64,000 nt of DNA, taken from Sipunculus nudus (Eukaryota; Annelida; Sipuncula; Golfingiida; Sipunculidae). The DNA is taken from assembly GCA_026874595.1 (NCBI GenBank), contig CM049309.1, positions 7,715,076-7,779,075 of the forward strand. Direction: 5' to 3'. Shown one piece after another: positions 1 through 11,751 of this stretch (within the stretch, counting starts at the first letter, position 1; each line of letters opens with the position of its first letter). The translations under genes were made by a program, and so were the position numbers. The notes beneath the pieces were generated by a model, which was not told where the DNA came from, ran no database searches, and saw only the letters and a list, made by a program, of their open reading frames with translations.

Positions 1-1088
1 GCTACACATTCGTTCTTGGAGAGTCACCCAAATTATGCAAATTTTGCGCTTATGGGATGATAGACTGTGTACTTTGCCAACGGTAACTTGATTGGTTACT
101 CGCAATTGCTCTACTCATGATTTTTTCCTTGAATGAATATTCGATTATTGTCACATAGAGTTTACATAAAGATCAATTTTAAAAAAGAAGTCTAGTCTGC
201 AGGATTAATACCCAGCAGGGAAAAGTTACCTTGCCAGCAGTTAAGATAGGCCTACCATTATAAACTACTAGCAATGGAATTAAATATACTAATTTTAGTG
301 TAATATTTTTAATGAAGTTCAAAGTGAGTAGGTGAAAAAGTGCATACCAGTGTATATTTTGTGATATTCTGGGTTGCTATATTTCTCATACTCTATTAAG
401 TATGATTTCCCTGAGAATTCTTTTTTGAGTGTGATAACTGAGATGTCTCCAATTAACAGCTTACCTTGGATCATATATTCTGCTAATCATTTTGTTATTT
501 TTACTCAAGCTTTTACATTTCTTGAATTATGAGGTCTTTCTAAAAAAAACATATTAGTTGAGAGTGAAAAGGGTTCATTATCAGAATTAGGTGTGAATTT
601 AACACCCCTTCAGCAGCTTCACGTTGGTGAGGTGTGAGGATGTTTGAGATTCTTGCAATAATTGTGAATTTGTCCTCCCCTGAGCTTTCTCAGGTTCATA
701 TTTGATCACCATTTATCAAGTAATTTGCTTATATTTTGAGTTTACATCTCACATTTTACTGCATTTTTACTCACATGCACAAATAAGTGTCTCATATGCG
801 AGGAGCTGCAGTGACAAATTCACACTTGCTTAAATACCTTTGATCAAGAACTCTGATTTTCCTGAGTTGTTTATGGCAAGGTAACTTCAAGGTGCGCTTC
901 GTTACTAGGTTTATAGACATTTATGCAAGGTTAACTTCAGATCCATTTCAGGAATTCTTAACAAAATGACATCATATACATCATGAGATATAAAACTACA
1001 CAGGAAATATTTCAAAATATTTTATAATCTACACATTATAAATTTTTTCATGTAGACCAGTTACATAAGTATTTTGGTTAGCTGCCTA

Positions 1089-1222
1089 GCTGGCAGTTTG
1101 TCATAGTTTGACACTGAAATTAGGGCATATATTTTTCTGCTAACAGTTCAGCTTGGTATCCCAAACTGCCAGCAAGGTTAAATTCCCTGCTGGCAGTCCA
1201 ACCTGTGGACTTTAACAGCCAG
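1089..1222. repeat. Cluster of alternating inverted repeats (GCTGGCAGT / ACTGCCAGC)
   Basis: GCTGGCAGTTTG at 1089-1100 is the exact reverse complement of CAAACTGCCAGC at 1162-1173. ACTGCCAGC at 1165-1173 pairs with GCTGGCAGT at 1189-1197 (15-nt loop), and another ACTGCCAGC-like word follows near 1215. A related word, TTGCCAGCAGTTAA, occurs near 231. It may be part of an old fold-back element or a cluster of binding sites; no terminal structure was found. Confidence 0.5.
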
Positions 1223-2216
1223 CACTGCCAGCAGTTGAGCTACTTCCTTTTAAAAGGGAAGGGACAAAACAGAGAGCTTAAATGGTAAACGAGCAACACC
1301 TGTGAATGTGATGTCAAAGCACTCCTGTATGAAGCAGTCTCTCTGCAGTAATGAAGTGTAGAGAGTTTGAAAGGAGTGTAATAGCAGGCAGTTTGTTACC
1401 ATAGTAACCTCACAAAGGATTCTTGTGGATTAAGTGGTAATGTATTGACAGAAACAGCTAATATGATTCATTTCCGATGGCACAAATGAATAAATCAAGA
1501 GTGTTTCACAGAGAGTTGTCACTTTTGCAGCATTCCAAATGTGTTTCATTCAGAGAAGTGAGAACTGTCAAATGAGTGCTGTTGCCATGGGAATAATGGC
1601 TTAGCTGCACACATGGTTCGACATAAGGATACTCAAAAGTCATACTGGTCATAGTGGTCGTTTCCAACACCTAGAAGTTGGATGGTTTTCAACCATCTTT
1701 CTCAGCAGGAGTGAAAAATGAGAATTTGTAATAAAATATCTTGATATAGGTCGTGCGTATATAAGATCAAGCTCAAGGCGCATTTGACTTTATGCAACCT
1801 CCCTGTAAGTAAAGATATTGACGTTGATCCATGTTTTCAATAACATACACACTTGTATATTATTTTTCTTCAACCCCTAAAAAACAAGGACAGATTCTGG
1901 CAATTGGATTGTTATTTTCCCCATTTGAGGGCTGTATGAGCACGGAATCTGAAGTGTGTGTTGACAGCATGCAGCACTTGTCAGGACACGGTGGCCTGAC
2001 TTAAAATCACACCGGTGGGCTCCTTACACAAGAGGTTCAGCACAAGGTTTGCTGAAGTCAGACAGAATAGTTGCCTAGGAATACAGTGGTAAAGACCAAT
2101 AAAGCTAACTAGAATCCGCATTTTGTCACTAAAAAGTAAATCAAATGGTTGGGCAAACGTTCAGGGATTTCTAAATAGGCCTACTAGTGCTAAGGTGATG
2201 AGGTCCACATCCACAT

Positions 2217-2412
2217 CATGCTGTCCAGTACTCAGTGCCCTAATATAGTATTCTGTACTCAAGTGTAACAGGTGCTCTTTTGTAATCAGTACTCAAGTGT
2301 ACTCAGTGGTCTAGTGTAAACTGTGCCCTATTTATCTATTTACAGTGTACCCAGTGCTGTAATTAACGAGTGGTCCTCTGTACTCAGTGCTTTAGTGTCC
2401 TTAATGCTCCCT
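2217..2412. repeat. Decayed minisatellite built on GTACTCAGTGC
   Basis: The word GTACTCAGTG or GTACTCAAGTG recurs irregularly every 20-50 bases together with the partner word CTAGTGTA. Units are too diverged to give a clean period. Confidence 0.55.
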
Positions 2413-2777
2413 GATTCTGAGGGGTTCATCTGTATATTGATATCATTTAATAAATCATTGATATATACAGACAAATTACACAATAACTGTTAATTGATCA
2501 TTAATGTCTATGTTCAGTTCATGCCTGTGTGCCTTCACAATATACAAAGTATTACTTATTTCCACAATCCTGGATAAGATAGAATTTAAGAAAAGTGATT
2601 AAAGAGGTTGAAATAATCTTATGAGTTCCACAAAATATGGAACAATTTACATTTTACTTGCACTGGGATTCAGTTATAGTCACTCTTCAGGTGGATGCTG
2701 GCTCCACTGAACCACCAGTATGACTATAGAACCACGTTTTTCAGTGAGCGAACATTCCAGTGTTCTTTGGAAGAGAT

Positions 2778-3172
2778 AGGCTGTATCCACATTAGCAAAA
2801 AATATGGATTGTGAATCGGTCTAGTCTGTCCACTCTAGGCCACTTATCTGCATCAGTTTGGTCCACTGTAATCTGCATGAAAGGTGGTCTGTAGTAGTTT
2901 GATTTTAAGTAGATTGATCACTAGTGCATACAGGCAAATAAATTCTTGTCTTTATGTGGCCAGTTTTGCTATCATTTGACCCATCCTTCCCACACAATAT
3001 CACTGCATTGAAAATCAGATAAACAACCAAGTACGGACAGCATACTCATGTAGTATTGAATAAACCGATTCTTTTGTAAAAACAAAATAAAATGCAGGTA
3101 CAAGGTGCACTAAATCCAGACTAACTTAAACTGGTTTAGTATAATCTGATTTAGATAGTACTGATACAGCCA
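2778..3172. mobile_element. Candidate MITE K, copy 1 (about 395 bp)
   Basis: The left end AGGCTGTATCC pairs with the right end GATACAGCC as a terminal inverted repeat of about 9 bp. A second stretch at 16071-16465 has the same length and related ends (AGGCCATATCC and GATACAGCCT). Both interiors contain AACTGGTTTA-like words. No convincing target-site duplication is seen, though AGAGA flanks both sides here. Superfamily not assigned. Confidence 0.45.
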
Positions 3173-3864
3173 GAGAAAAGGAGATGAAGGGGAAATCTGA
3201 TATGGATAAACTGACTTAGTCGGCACATTCTGAAAATTTTGCTTAACAGAAGCATCCTCTAGTTGCATAAAAATCAGCTGTAACCATTATGTGGGTGGTT
3301 TTTAGCTCAGCTGACTATAAGTCATCTGAGCTATAGTCGTGGTCCATTGTCCGTCGTCCGTCCGTCTGTCCGTCCGTCCGTCCATAGATGTGGCACGTTT
3401 TGAAACCGTAAGACCTAGGAATCCAAAATTCAGCATAATGTTAGATGTCCCCAAGATCTCCTACTAAGCCGAAAACTGGGTCTTTGAAACTTCATTCCTT
3501 TAAGAAATTAAGGAAAAACCTCATTTTTTTATTAAAAACCTATTTTCACACTTCAGGACTGCCTAATATCAAAACCACTCATCTGTTTTTCCTCATATTT
3601 CCTACAAATAATCCTCTATATAATTCCTATGTACATGCCAGAAATTAGGTCTGTATTATATAATTTAAAAAAGTTATGGGCCCAAACATAATGCATTTTG
3701 TAAATAATCAGGAAAGAAATTTTATCACTTATAACAAAACTTGTTAAAACTAAGCACTTTTTTATGCCCCCGCCACAAAGTGGCCGGGGCATATAGTTTT
3801 ACCCATGTCCGTCATTCCGTCATTCTGTCATTCCGTCATTCCGTCATTCCGAAATCAAACAGTT

Positions 3865-4950
3865 GTACGGACTTTTTTTCGCAATGCCTGCAGATATTGG
3901 CCTGATTTTTGGTGTGTGGGCAGATAATGACCAGTTACAGATCGAGTTCGCGTTTCGTCCCGGTTGACCTACTTTTGACCGTTTTACGCCTCCTAAACAT
4001 AGAAAAATTCATGAAAAATAGAAATTTTCATGACAAATACACATGTACGGACTTTTTTTCGCAATGCCTGTAGATATTGGCCTGATTTTTGGTGTGTGGG
4101 CAGATAATGACCAGTTACAGATCGAGTTCACGTTTTGTCCCGGTTGACCTACTTTTGACCGTTTTACAGCTCCTAAACTTAGAAAATTTCATGAAAAATA
4201 GAAATTTTCATGACAAATACACATGTACGTTTTTTTTTTCGCAATGCCTGCAGATATTGGCCTGATTTTTGGTGTGTGGGCAGATAAAGAACAGTTACAG
4301 ATCGAGTTCGCGTTTCGTCCCGGTTGACCTACTTTTGACCGTTTTACGGCTCCTAAACAGAGAAAAATTCATGAATAATAGAAATTTTCATGACAAATAC
4401 ACATGTACGGACTTTTTTTCGCAATGCCTGTAGATATTGGCCTGATTTTTTGTGTGTGGGCAGATAATGACCAGTTACAGATCAAGTTCGCGTTTCGTCC
4501 CGGTTTACCTACTTTTGACTGTTTTACGGCTCCTAAACTTAGAAAAATTCATGACAAGTAGAAATTTTCATGAAAATTATACACATGTACAGACTTTTTT
4601 TCGCAATGCCTGCAGATATTGGCCTGATTTTTGAAGTGTGGGCAGATATAGACCAGTTAAAGATCGAGTTCGCGTTTCGTCCCGGTTGACCTACTTTTGA
4701 CCGTTTTACGGCTCCTAATCTTAGAAAATTTCAAGAAAAATAGAAATTTTCATGACAAATACACATGTACAGACTTTTTTTCGCAATGCCTGCAGATATT
4801 GGCCTGATTTTTGGTATGTGGGCAGATAATGACCAGTTACAGATCGAGTTCGCGTTTCGTCCTGTTTGACCTACTTTTGACCGTTTTAGGGCTCCTAAAC
4901 TTAGAAAAATTCATGAAAAATAGAAATTTTCATGACAAATACAAATGTAC
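3865..4950 (+). repeat. Tandem core repeats of element B (about 180 bp, six copies)
   Basis: The landmark GCAATGCCTG occurs at 3881, 4061, 4241, 4421, 4603 and 4783, giving a 180-182 bp period. Units are near-identical and contain GATCGAGTTCGCG, TTGACCTACTTTTGACC and AATTTTCATGA words. Two older, more diverged units continue after element C at about 5635 and 5820. The ORF at 4452-4634 is a reading of one core and not a gene. Confidence 0.9.
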
Positions 4951-4960
4951 AGCCGATTTT

Positions 4961-5630
4961 AGCCCTCAGCTCATAGGCTGATGGGCTATTGTCGTCACCC
5001 AAGCTGTCCGTCTGTCCGTCCGTCCATCTGTCTGTCCGGTGTCTGTCCGTCCGTCCGTTCCGCACCTGTTAACTTTTACCTTGTGAGCGGGATATCTCTA
5101 AAAGGATTTATTTTATTTCATCAGTCAAGATGTATATCGATAAAATCTCGGTCAAGTTCGAAGATGGGTGACCTTGACCCATTTTTCTACATTTTAGAGC
5201 TGATTATAGAAAAACACTCAGAAGTTTATATATCAGGAACCATTGTGTGGATTTTCACAAAACTTACTATGATCATTGGGACTGATGGTCTGTATGTGCG
5301 GCACAATTTCGGTGGCACCACCTGCAATTTCTGATTTTTTAATGAAATTTTATCAGATTTTTTCAATTTTGGCCTTTTGTGCAGGATATCTCCAAAGGTA
5401 TTCAACACAGGAACTTCATTTCTTCAGTGCTATTGCATTATATTTACAAAATCTTGGTCAAGTTCAAAGATGGGTGATCTTGACCTACTTTTCAAGGTTA
5501 CACAGCTTAGTATAGAAAAAAACTTAGGAGCTTATTTCTCAGGAAGCATTTGGTGGATTGTTATGAAACATGGTATATACCTCTCCAATTGAAATTTATA
5601 AATGATAATCAACTTTTGCTAATATTCTAG
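4961..5630 (+). mobile_element. Helentron-like element C inserted in element B
   Basis: C starts AGCCCTCAGC, loop TCATAG, GCTGATGGGCT (hairpin with one bulge), followed by a CTGT/CCGT microsatellite at 5007-5062, and ends TTCTAG at 5625-5630. It lies between TTTT (4957-4960) and TTTT (5631-5634), exactly within the T run that each B core has just before GCAATGC. The body holds two related halves of about 300 bp, each with a 'gatgggtgaccttgacc'-like word and a phrase about relaxation of the core. The 3' subterminal inverted repeat is not evident, so the 3' part may be degenerate. Confidence 0.68.
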
Positions 5631-6286
5631 TTTTGCAATGCAATGCTTACAGATACTGGCCTAATGTTTGGTCTGTGGGCCCATAATGACCACTTACAGA
5701 TCGAGTTCGCGTTTCGTCCCAGTTAACCTATTTTTCACCATATGACAGATCCTGAACATAGAAAATTTCATGAAAGACAGAAATTTTCATGATAAATGCA
5801 CATATATGGACTTTTTTTCACAATGCCTGCATATAATGGCCTGATTTTTGGTGTGTTGCTTGATAATGACCCTTTACAGATCGAGTTTGCATTTTGCCCT
5901 TGTTGACCTACTTTTGACCATACAACACCTCCTGAACTTAAAAAATTTTACAAAATTTAACAAATGTTTCTAATTTGCCCCAGGCGGGGGCATTCGTGTC
6001 GTTCCGACACATCTAGTTTCCAGTATTATTACTTTTATTAATCAAAATTAAATTGTATAACCAAAATTAGAACAAAATCTTTTAAAATTTTTAAAATATT
6101 AGCAAAAATAAAAAATTGGTACCTGAAATTTTGCCCAAATTTGACCATGGCACGTTTTTTTCCTGTAACTGCTGTGGATTTAATTTTCAAAGCATGTTTT
6201 TGTTAGCATTTCAACTGTTAACACCAAAAATTTGAAACCAGTTGATCAAAAACTGTAGATTTTATTCAAGTTTTCAAGCACCATGT

Positions 6287-8068
6287 CACATATTGCTAGT
6301 GTTATGCAGTTTGCTAGAGCTCAGCTCCCCAGCTTCAGCTCTTAGTTCCTTTAATTTGGCATACAGTTAGATTTCTCCAAAATCCCCTACCATGCCAAGA
6401 ATTTGGTCACTAGGACTTAATTCCTTCGAGATATTAATGAAAAACTTCATTATTCCATTAAAAACCCATTGTTACACTTTAAGACTGCCTAATATCAAAA
6501 CTACTGATCTGACTTCGAATATATATAATATACATATTTTTCTATACTTTCACTAGGCATATGCCAGAAATGATGTCAGTATTGCGTATTTTTTTAAAGT
6601 TATGGGCCCAAACATAATGCACTTTTTTAAAAATCAAGAAATAAATTTACTCACCTAAGATGAGAATTGCTGAAGCTGGAGACTTTTTGTCAGGAATATA
6701 ACTTTGTTTAATCAAGATTCGATTGTTTACCCAAAATTAGATCTGAATTTTGCAAATTTTTCAAGTTATTAGCTTAAATAAAAAATCAGTACCCTAAATT
6801 TTGTCCAACTTTGGCAATGGCATGTTTTTTTCTGTAAGCACTGTTGATTTTATTTTAACAGCATATATACATAAGGATTTAATCTTTTAATATCTGAAAT
6901 TTCAAAGGAATTGATTGAAAAGAGTAGCTTTTATTCAAGTTTTCATACACCATGTCAAGTGTTGTTTACATCTAGCCCACCTAGTAGAAAAGCCTTCACT
7001 TGCATTATGTAACCCACCCCAGGCAGCTTGTCTTGGCTCAGCTCGGGGCCACTACTAGCAGGCTTCCCCTCTGCCCTGCACACACCCCCCCCCCCCAGAT
7101 GATGCATTAACTAGATGAATGTTATAATTTTCTGTATTTCATTTTATTCTTGGCTATGCTACATTTTAGATTTTGTATTTACCACCAGGGTTACAATGAT
7201 TAAAGTGCACATTAATTGTGTCCACAAAGTGGTTTATTGCTATGAAAGTGTGGATGTTCATCAGACAAGTAATTCCTTCCTTGAGAAGAGTAAAAACTTT
7301 ACCAGGTGTGAAATTGACTATTAATTCCAGGAATAAATTAAAGCTTAGATTGTAATTAGCATAATGATATTGTTTGTCCCTCATTCAACAATCAGTGTGT
7401 ATACTTTATTTCACATATTGCTAGTGTTATGCAGTTTGCTAGAGCTCAGCTCCCCAGCTTCAGCTCTTAGTTCCTTTAATTTGGCATACAGTTAGATTTC
7501 TCCAAAATCCCCTACCATGCCAAGAATTTGGTCACTAGGACTTAATACCTTAAGATATTAATGAAAAACTTAATTTTTCCATTAAAAACCCATTGTTACA
7601 CTTCAAGACTGCCTAATATCAAAACCACTGATCTGACTTTAATCATAAATAATATACATATTTTTCATTTTTTTATGCACATGCCAGAATGGTGTCAGTA
7701 TTGCGTAATTGTTTTAAGTTATGGGCCCAAACATAATGCACTTTTTAAAAAATCAAGAAATATATTTACTCCCTTAACAAGGGCATTGCTGAAGCTAGAG
7801 ATTTTTTTGTCAGGGGAGTAACATTATTTAATCAAGATTCAATTGAATACCCAAAATAGTTCTGAATTTTTCAAATTTTATAAGTTATTAGTATAAATAT
7901 AAAATTAGTACCTTAAATTTTGCCCAACTGTGACCATGGCACGTTTGTTTCCCGTGAGCACTGTTGATATAATTTTCATATCATGCACACATAAGGATTT
8001 CAGCTTTTTAGTTAAGAAAGCTGAAAGAAATTTGCCAAAAATTGTAGCTTTTATTAATGTTTTTTATG
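6287..8068 (+). repeat. Direct repeat of element A core (two copies about 1.1 kb apart)
   Basis: The stretch beginning CACATATTGCTAGTG at 6287 recurs at 7412, and both continue for about 650 bases through the words GCCAAGAATTTGGTCACTAGG and ATGGGCCCAAACATAATGC. The first few hundred bases are nearly identical, then divergence grows. The spacer (about 6955-7411) contains a C12 tract at 7085-7096. ORFs in this interval are by-products of the repeat. Confidence 0.75.
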
Positions 8069-9282
8069 AGACCCTGTCAGACTTTGGCTCTCTCCAGCCC
8101 CTCGTGAGGCACCTGTATGTTGACCTTGTTGACCTTTCATCAAATTATGCACGCTTGAGGCGAGAATCCAGGCAGCTTATGGCCAGCCACAGTTGATCCA
8201 GGTGTCCAGCCCAACTCATCTAGTAGTTTTAACCAACAACATAACAATAAACAATAAATTAATAAATTTTTATTGGTGTTTAATAACAAATTAAAGAAAA
8301 TAGAAAAGGAATTTGTAAGTTTATAATAACAGGAAATTAACTTGCAGTTCCTGATGATATAAGAATCTTGTATCGATGGGTAGAATGTCACATATTCCAA
8401 ATAACACCATGCAGTCACCTATGGCTTTTTCAGTTCAATTTTAATAATAAAGAAATAAATCATATTATTCATTACTTATCATTAGGGATCATAAAAAGGA
8501 AATTAATGATAGACAAAGATGCAGTTGATAATATTAATCTAGATTCCTACTGTGTCTAGTGTGTACATTGATGTGAAATTAGTCCAAAATGAATTTTTTA
8601 CAGTTATTTTTTAATATAAATAAAAGCCATAAAACCAGGTACTTATGATCATTATTTAAATGTGTGAATTTTGAATATTCTGGATTCTCAACATCATTGT
8701 TTGGTGAAAACTGAATAAATACCAGACATGATGCGAATACTTTGTGATTGTATTTAAATACGAATATGATTATGTACTCCATTATAAAAATTTTTTGCAT
8801 AAAGAATGGGAATTCAGGTAAAAATGAAAGTATATGAATACTCGTGCAAATACTTTCAAAATGTATTCGTGAATGCATTCATGAATATATTCTTTAATAT
8901 TATTTTAATAATCATATCAGTTATATTTCATTTTAAAAAATCATGATTCTCTTATTATTTTTAATAAAAATTATATTTGGGACAATATTTGTAATTATAT
9001 TTAATAAATAGTTAAACTCTTATATTATATGTTCTGCTAATAAATTATATGGCCAAGTCAAAATCTGTGTGACAATAGTACTCCCATTTGTTAATAAAAT
9101 AAATGAAATCAATCCTCTTCCCTGTCTCCAAAGGTACTATCAAAATCATACATAAGCTAAACAACAACAACTCATAATACAGCTTATATTTATTACCACA
9201 CAAAACCAGCATGTGCCTCATTTCTAAATAATATTTTTTTATCATATATAACAGCTGAGCATCGTGACCCATAGGTCCCTTG

Positions 9283-11142
9283 TTTTTTTATCTGATTTAG
9301 TTCATATTCTTTAGTAAACCTTATATCTGAAATATTAGTCATGACAGTTCACCCTAAACTCTATTTTCATAACCTAGTGTTTCAACAGGTTAAGTGGCTT
9401 TGGTATAATACGTCATCATTTTTCAACGGCTATTTCGTCGTTTTCAAGTGCATTTGTATGATCCAGGACGTGGCTGGTCCTGAGTTGCTGGAGTGTGTAA
9501 ACAACAGATAACTTGGGTCTGATACACAGACATACCACACCCATGTATAATTTGGCCAGTTGAGCACCTGGTCCCCATACAGGTTTGGTAAAGGGATTAC
9601 TTCTTAGATTTTAAGCGTTTCATGACAGCTTCTTACATTAGTAAATCTTTCCCTAACTAGATTGATCTTCTTTAATCTGATATCAGGATTAATGGTCATA
9701 TAAAATCTTGCATATCCATACATAACTAGATGGTGTAGTCAGAGCCTACAAACCTCTGCCTGTTGTGTGTATACACAGTGTCATCCATCAGTAACACAAG
9801 TTCACCTGGTGTCAGAGGGGCAAAACAAATGCTGGCCCTAAAACCTATGAATTGGTGGAAAAACAAAATCACCCTGAGCCACAATGGTATATAACCCTAT
9901 GAATTAGAAATGTATTCTGGTGATCAGATAACCTAAAAACTTTAATTGATACCCTCCACACCAATATATGCTCAATATATTTGATTTAATTTGCCAACAG
10001 TCACATTTACTTAAAACCAAGGGGAAACAATAGCTTTGCTTCTCACTTAGTTCCTGGTCAAGGTATTTTGTTGAAACTCCTTTGCTGGCTGTTTGTGACC
10101 ACTGGATGAGAATATGTGGCGCCATCTGTCATATGACATTGTAACTATTGTGAAAGACCTTTTAACTGGTGTCTGTCATGCACCCTGTAATTATTCTGTT
10201 GTTCAAGACTTTTGGCATTTCTCCATAAAGATGAGTCATTTTGGTATTGTTTAGATAGTGAAGGTTTTTTCAGTTTAAACAAAAAATATAATGGGGGAAA
10301 GGCAAAAAAAAATCCCAAAGAAAGGCCTTGAATAACCCCAATTACACTGAAAGATTAATTTAAGGAAATAATGAAAATTTGTGTCTTGGCTCATATGTTT
10401 TCTGTTCATTATATGGTTGACCATTACTAGGTTGTCACTTGAGTCTGAAGACAATTCTATTGGATTTAATGAGGCTGAAAAGATAAAATAGACAATCAGA
10501 GTAGGTGCTACCATCTGTCTTTCAATGATAGAACTAATTCAGGACTTGGCACTTGCTTCTCTTCCGTTTACAAAGAGATCAGGTAATAACTTCAAACTAT
10601 TCATATTTATATCTCCCCTCCCACTGGTAGAGACATATAGTGTTTTGGTCTGTCGTAGTTGGTGTTTTCCATAGTCCTTGTCTGCTTCTTCGGTGTAACT
10701 TCTTGTGAACATGCTAACTTTTGAACCACTCAACATTTTTTCATTAAATTTGAAATGTTTCCACTAAAATTTTGGAAGCATTATAAAAAGGTGACCTTGA
10801 CCTTAAATTTCAAGGTTAAATAAGCAATAAGATATAACATGTGAATGCTTTATAGTCGGGCAATGCTACTGCAATCCATTGCACTATAAAAAAGTCATCT
10901 CCATGGAATTCTGGAAAGGCAGCCTTCAGATTTGGATGAAGAAATGTCTCGTCGGTGACACATCTAACCATATCATTATGTCTTGTGATATTTGTTTTCC
11001 TACCAGTTCATGAAGATTATTGTTGATTGTGCATGGATTTTAATGAAAACAAATTATGTACTGGCGAGCTGGACATAGAGTTCCTTTTGGCTTTTGGGCA
11101 GTGGTATCAGACCAATATATTCTCCTCCTGATGGCCATATGG
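9283..11142. other. Non-coding DNA without recognisable genes
   Basis: AT-rich sequence with frequent stops. The only item noted is TGACCTTGACCT at 10792-10803, a word shared with pearl-type repeat cores, which suggests a small relic of such an element around 10.7-10.86 kb. Confidence 0.5.
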
Positions 11143-11145
11143 ACC

Positions 11146-11340
11146 TGGGCTGTGGTCTAGTTTAGAGCACAGGACTGAAAGCCATGAGGTCATTGAGTTC
11201 AAATCTCAACCAAGTCAGCTGAGATGTAGTGATGGCACTGTCTGGTTGTTTGTTAGCAGGGCACACACCGTAACCATTGAGTGACAGGGCAATTTATTGG
11301 TGTTATTCATTCATGTCAGAGCCTGTGTTTATCTTATCAG
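11146..11340 (+). mobile_element. tRNA-derived SINE (degenerate)
   Basis: The head at about 11146-11219 looks like a tRNA: a GTGGTCTAGTTTAGAGCAC box A region, an anticodon-arm-like stretch, and a B box GAGTTCAAATCTC. The following 120 bases would be the SINE body. The right end and any tail are unclear. It sits only about 270 bp upstream of the SMAD exon, in the same orientation. Confidence 0.6.
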
Positions 11341-11613
11341 TCCATGGTGTTTACTATAAGTCATGTCATTTTTGTCTTACATTTCCAGAGATTTTGGTTC
11401 TTTAATCCTCAGACGGTAATTCTAGTTACTTGTCCAAGTCTGGTACATTGGTTTTGACTTGTGGCAGGTGCACTGTATTTGATCGTATTTAAATCAGCAT
11501 ATTTATTTCACGGAATAAATGTCAAAAGACCGAAAGATTTAAGGCCAACAGATGCTTTTACTGTGCTCTGAATTATGAAAAGGTCATCTAAAAATTATAT
11601 TTTTGTTTTCCAG

Positions 11614-11751
11614 TGCTGCCCCCTGTATTGGTTCCACGACAAACAGGAGATATGCCGCAAGAAATCCCACAGCTAGAGGACTATTCTAACACTGTTCCTG
11701 AGAACACCGATTTTCCGGCCGGACTTTCTGAGCAATCCCTCAGTATTCCAG
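11614..11751 (+). CDS. SMAD2/3: Internal exon of SMAD2/3 (receptor-regulated SMAD), pre-PPxY linker
   Basis: SMAD2 and SMAD3 carry TGF-beta/activin signals from type I receptors to the nucleus; the linker between the DNA-binding MH1 and receptor/SMAD4-binding MH2 domains is the regulated hinge. This 138-bp exon reads [15 protein letters not shown], then [21 protein letters not shown], then LSEQSLSIP. The words LPPVLVPR, (L)DDY/EDY, PENT.FPAG and the final IP match the vertebrate SMAD2/3 linker just before ETPPPGY. It follows a pyrimidine-rich acceptor ending TTTTCCAG and is followed by donor GTAGGT. Both junctions are phase 1 (the first codon lacks one base, probably G giving Val; the last base begins the next codon, expected Glu), as at the vertebrate boundaries. 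The exon contains no SP/TP phosphosite and no PPxY. The ORF reading on to 11849 is intron read-through. MH1 and MH2 exons were not found in this window. A stray exon copy cannot be excluded, but intact splice sites and frame argue against it. Confidence 0.93.

Larger units (their letters stand above)
1..2777. other. Non-coding DNA, probably SMAD2/3 intron or upstream sequence
   Basis: AT-rich sequence with stops in all frames and no ORF of note. Apart from the inverted-repeat cluster near 1.1 kb and the decayed minisatellite near 2.3 kb I see nothing I can name. No MH1-domain coding words were recognised. Confidence 0.6.
3764..6016 (+). mobile_element. Helentron-like element B inserted in element A
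   Basis: B starts with ATGCCCCCGCCAC, loop AAA, GTGGCCGGGGCAT (13-nt hairpin arms), then a TTCCGTCA microsatellite at about 3805-3852, then tandem cores of about 180 bp. Its 3' end carries GGCGGGGGCAT, the inverted partner of the 5' ATGCCCCCGCC, then a hairpin GTGTCG-TTC-CGACAC (5996-6010) and CTAG at 6013-6016. A 3' hairpin followed within a few bases by CTRR is the Helitron hallmark. On both sides lies T from the poly-T stretch of element A that corresponds to the T run in the intact copy near 48805. B is itself split by element C. Confidence 0.75.
3304..9282 (+). mobile_element. Helentron-like non-autonomous element A, copy 1, carrying a nested insertion
   Basis: The 5' end is a T run followed by AGCTCAGCTGAC, a 5-nt loop and GTCATCTGAGCT, forming a stem of about 12 bp, then a CCGT/CTGT microsatellite at 3347-3386. 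The 3' end has CAGCTGAGC, the inverted partner of the 5' GCTCAGCTG, then the hairpin word GACCCATAGGTC and CCCTTG before a T run. This is the layout of Helentron-associated non-autonomous elements (subterminal inverted repeats, 3' hairpin, T-rich target). The core is disrupted by element B at 3764-6016; A sequence resumes at 6017 and aligns with the intact copy at 48342-49436. Two more core copies follow (from 6287 and 7412). The stretch 8200-9240 does not match the core and may be yet another insertion. No transposase is encoded. Confidence 0.65.
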
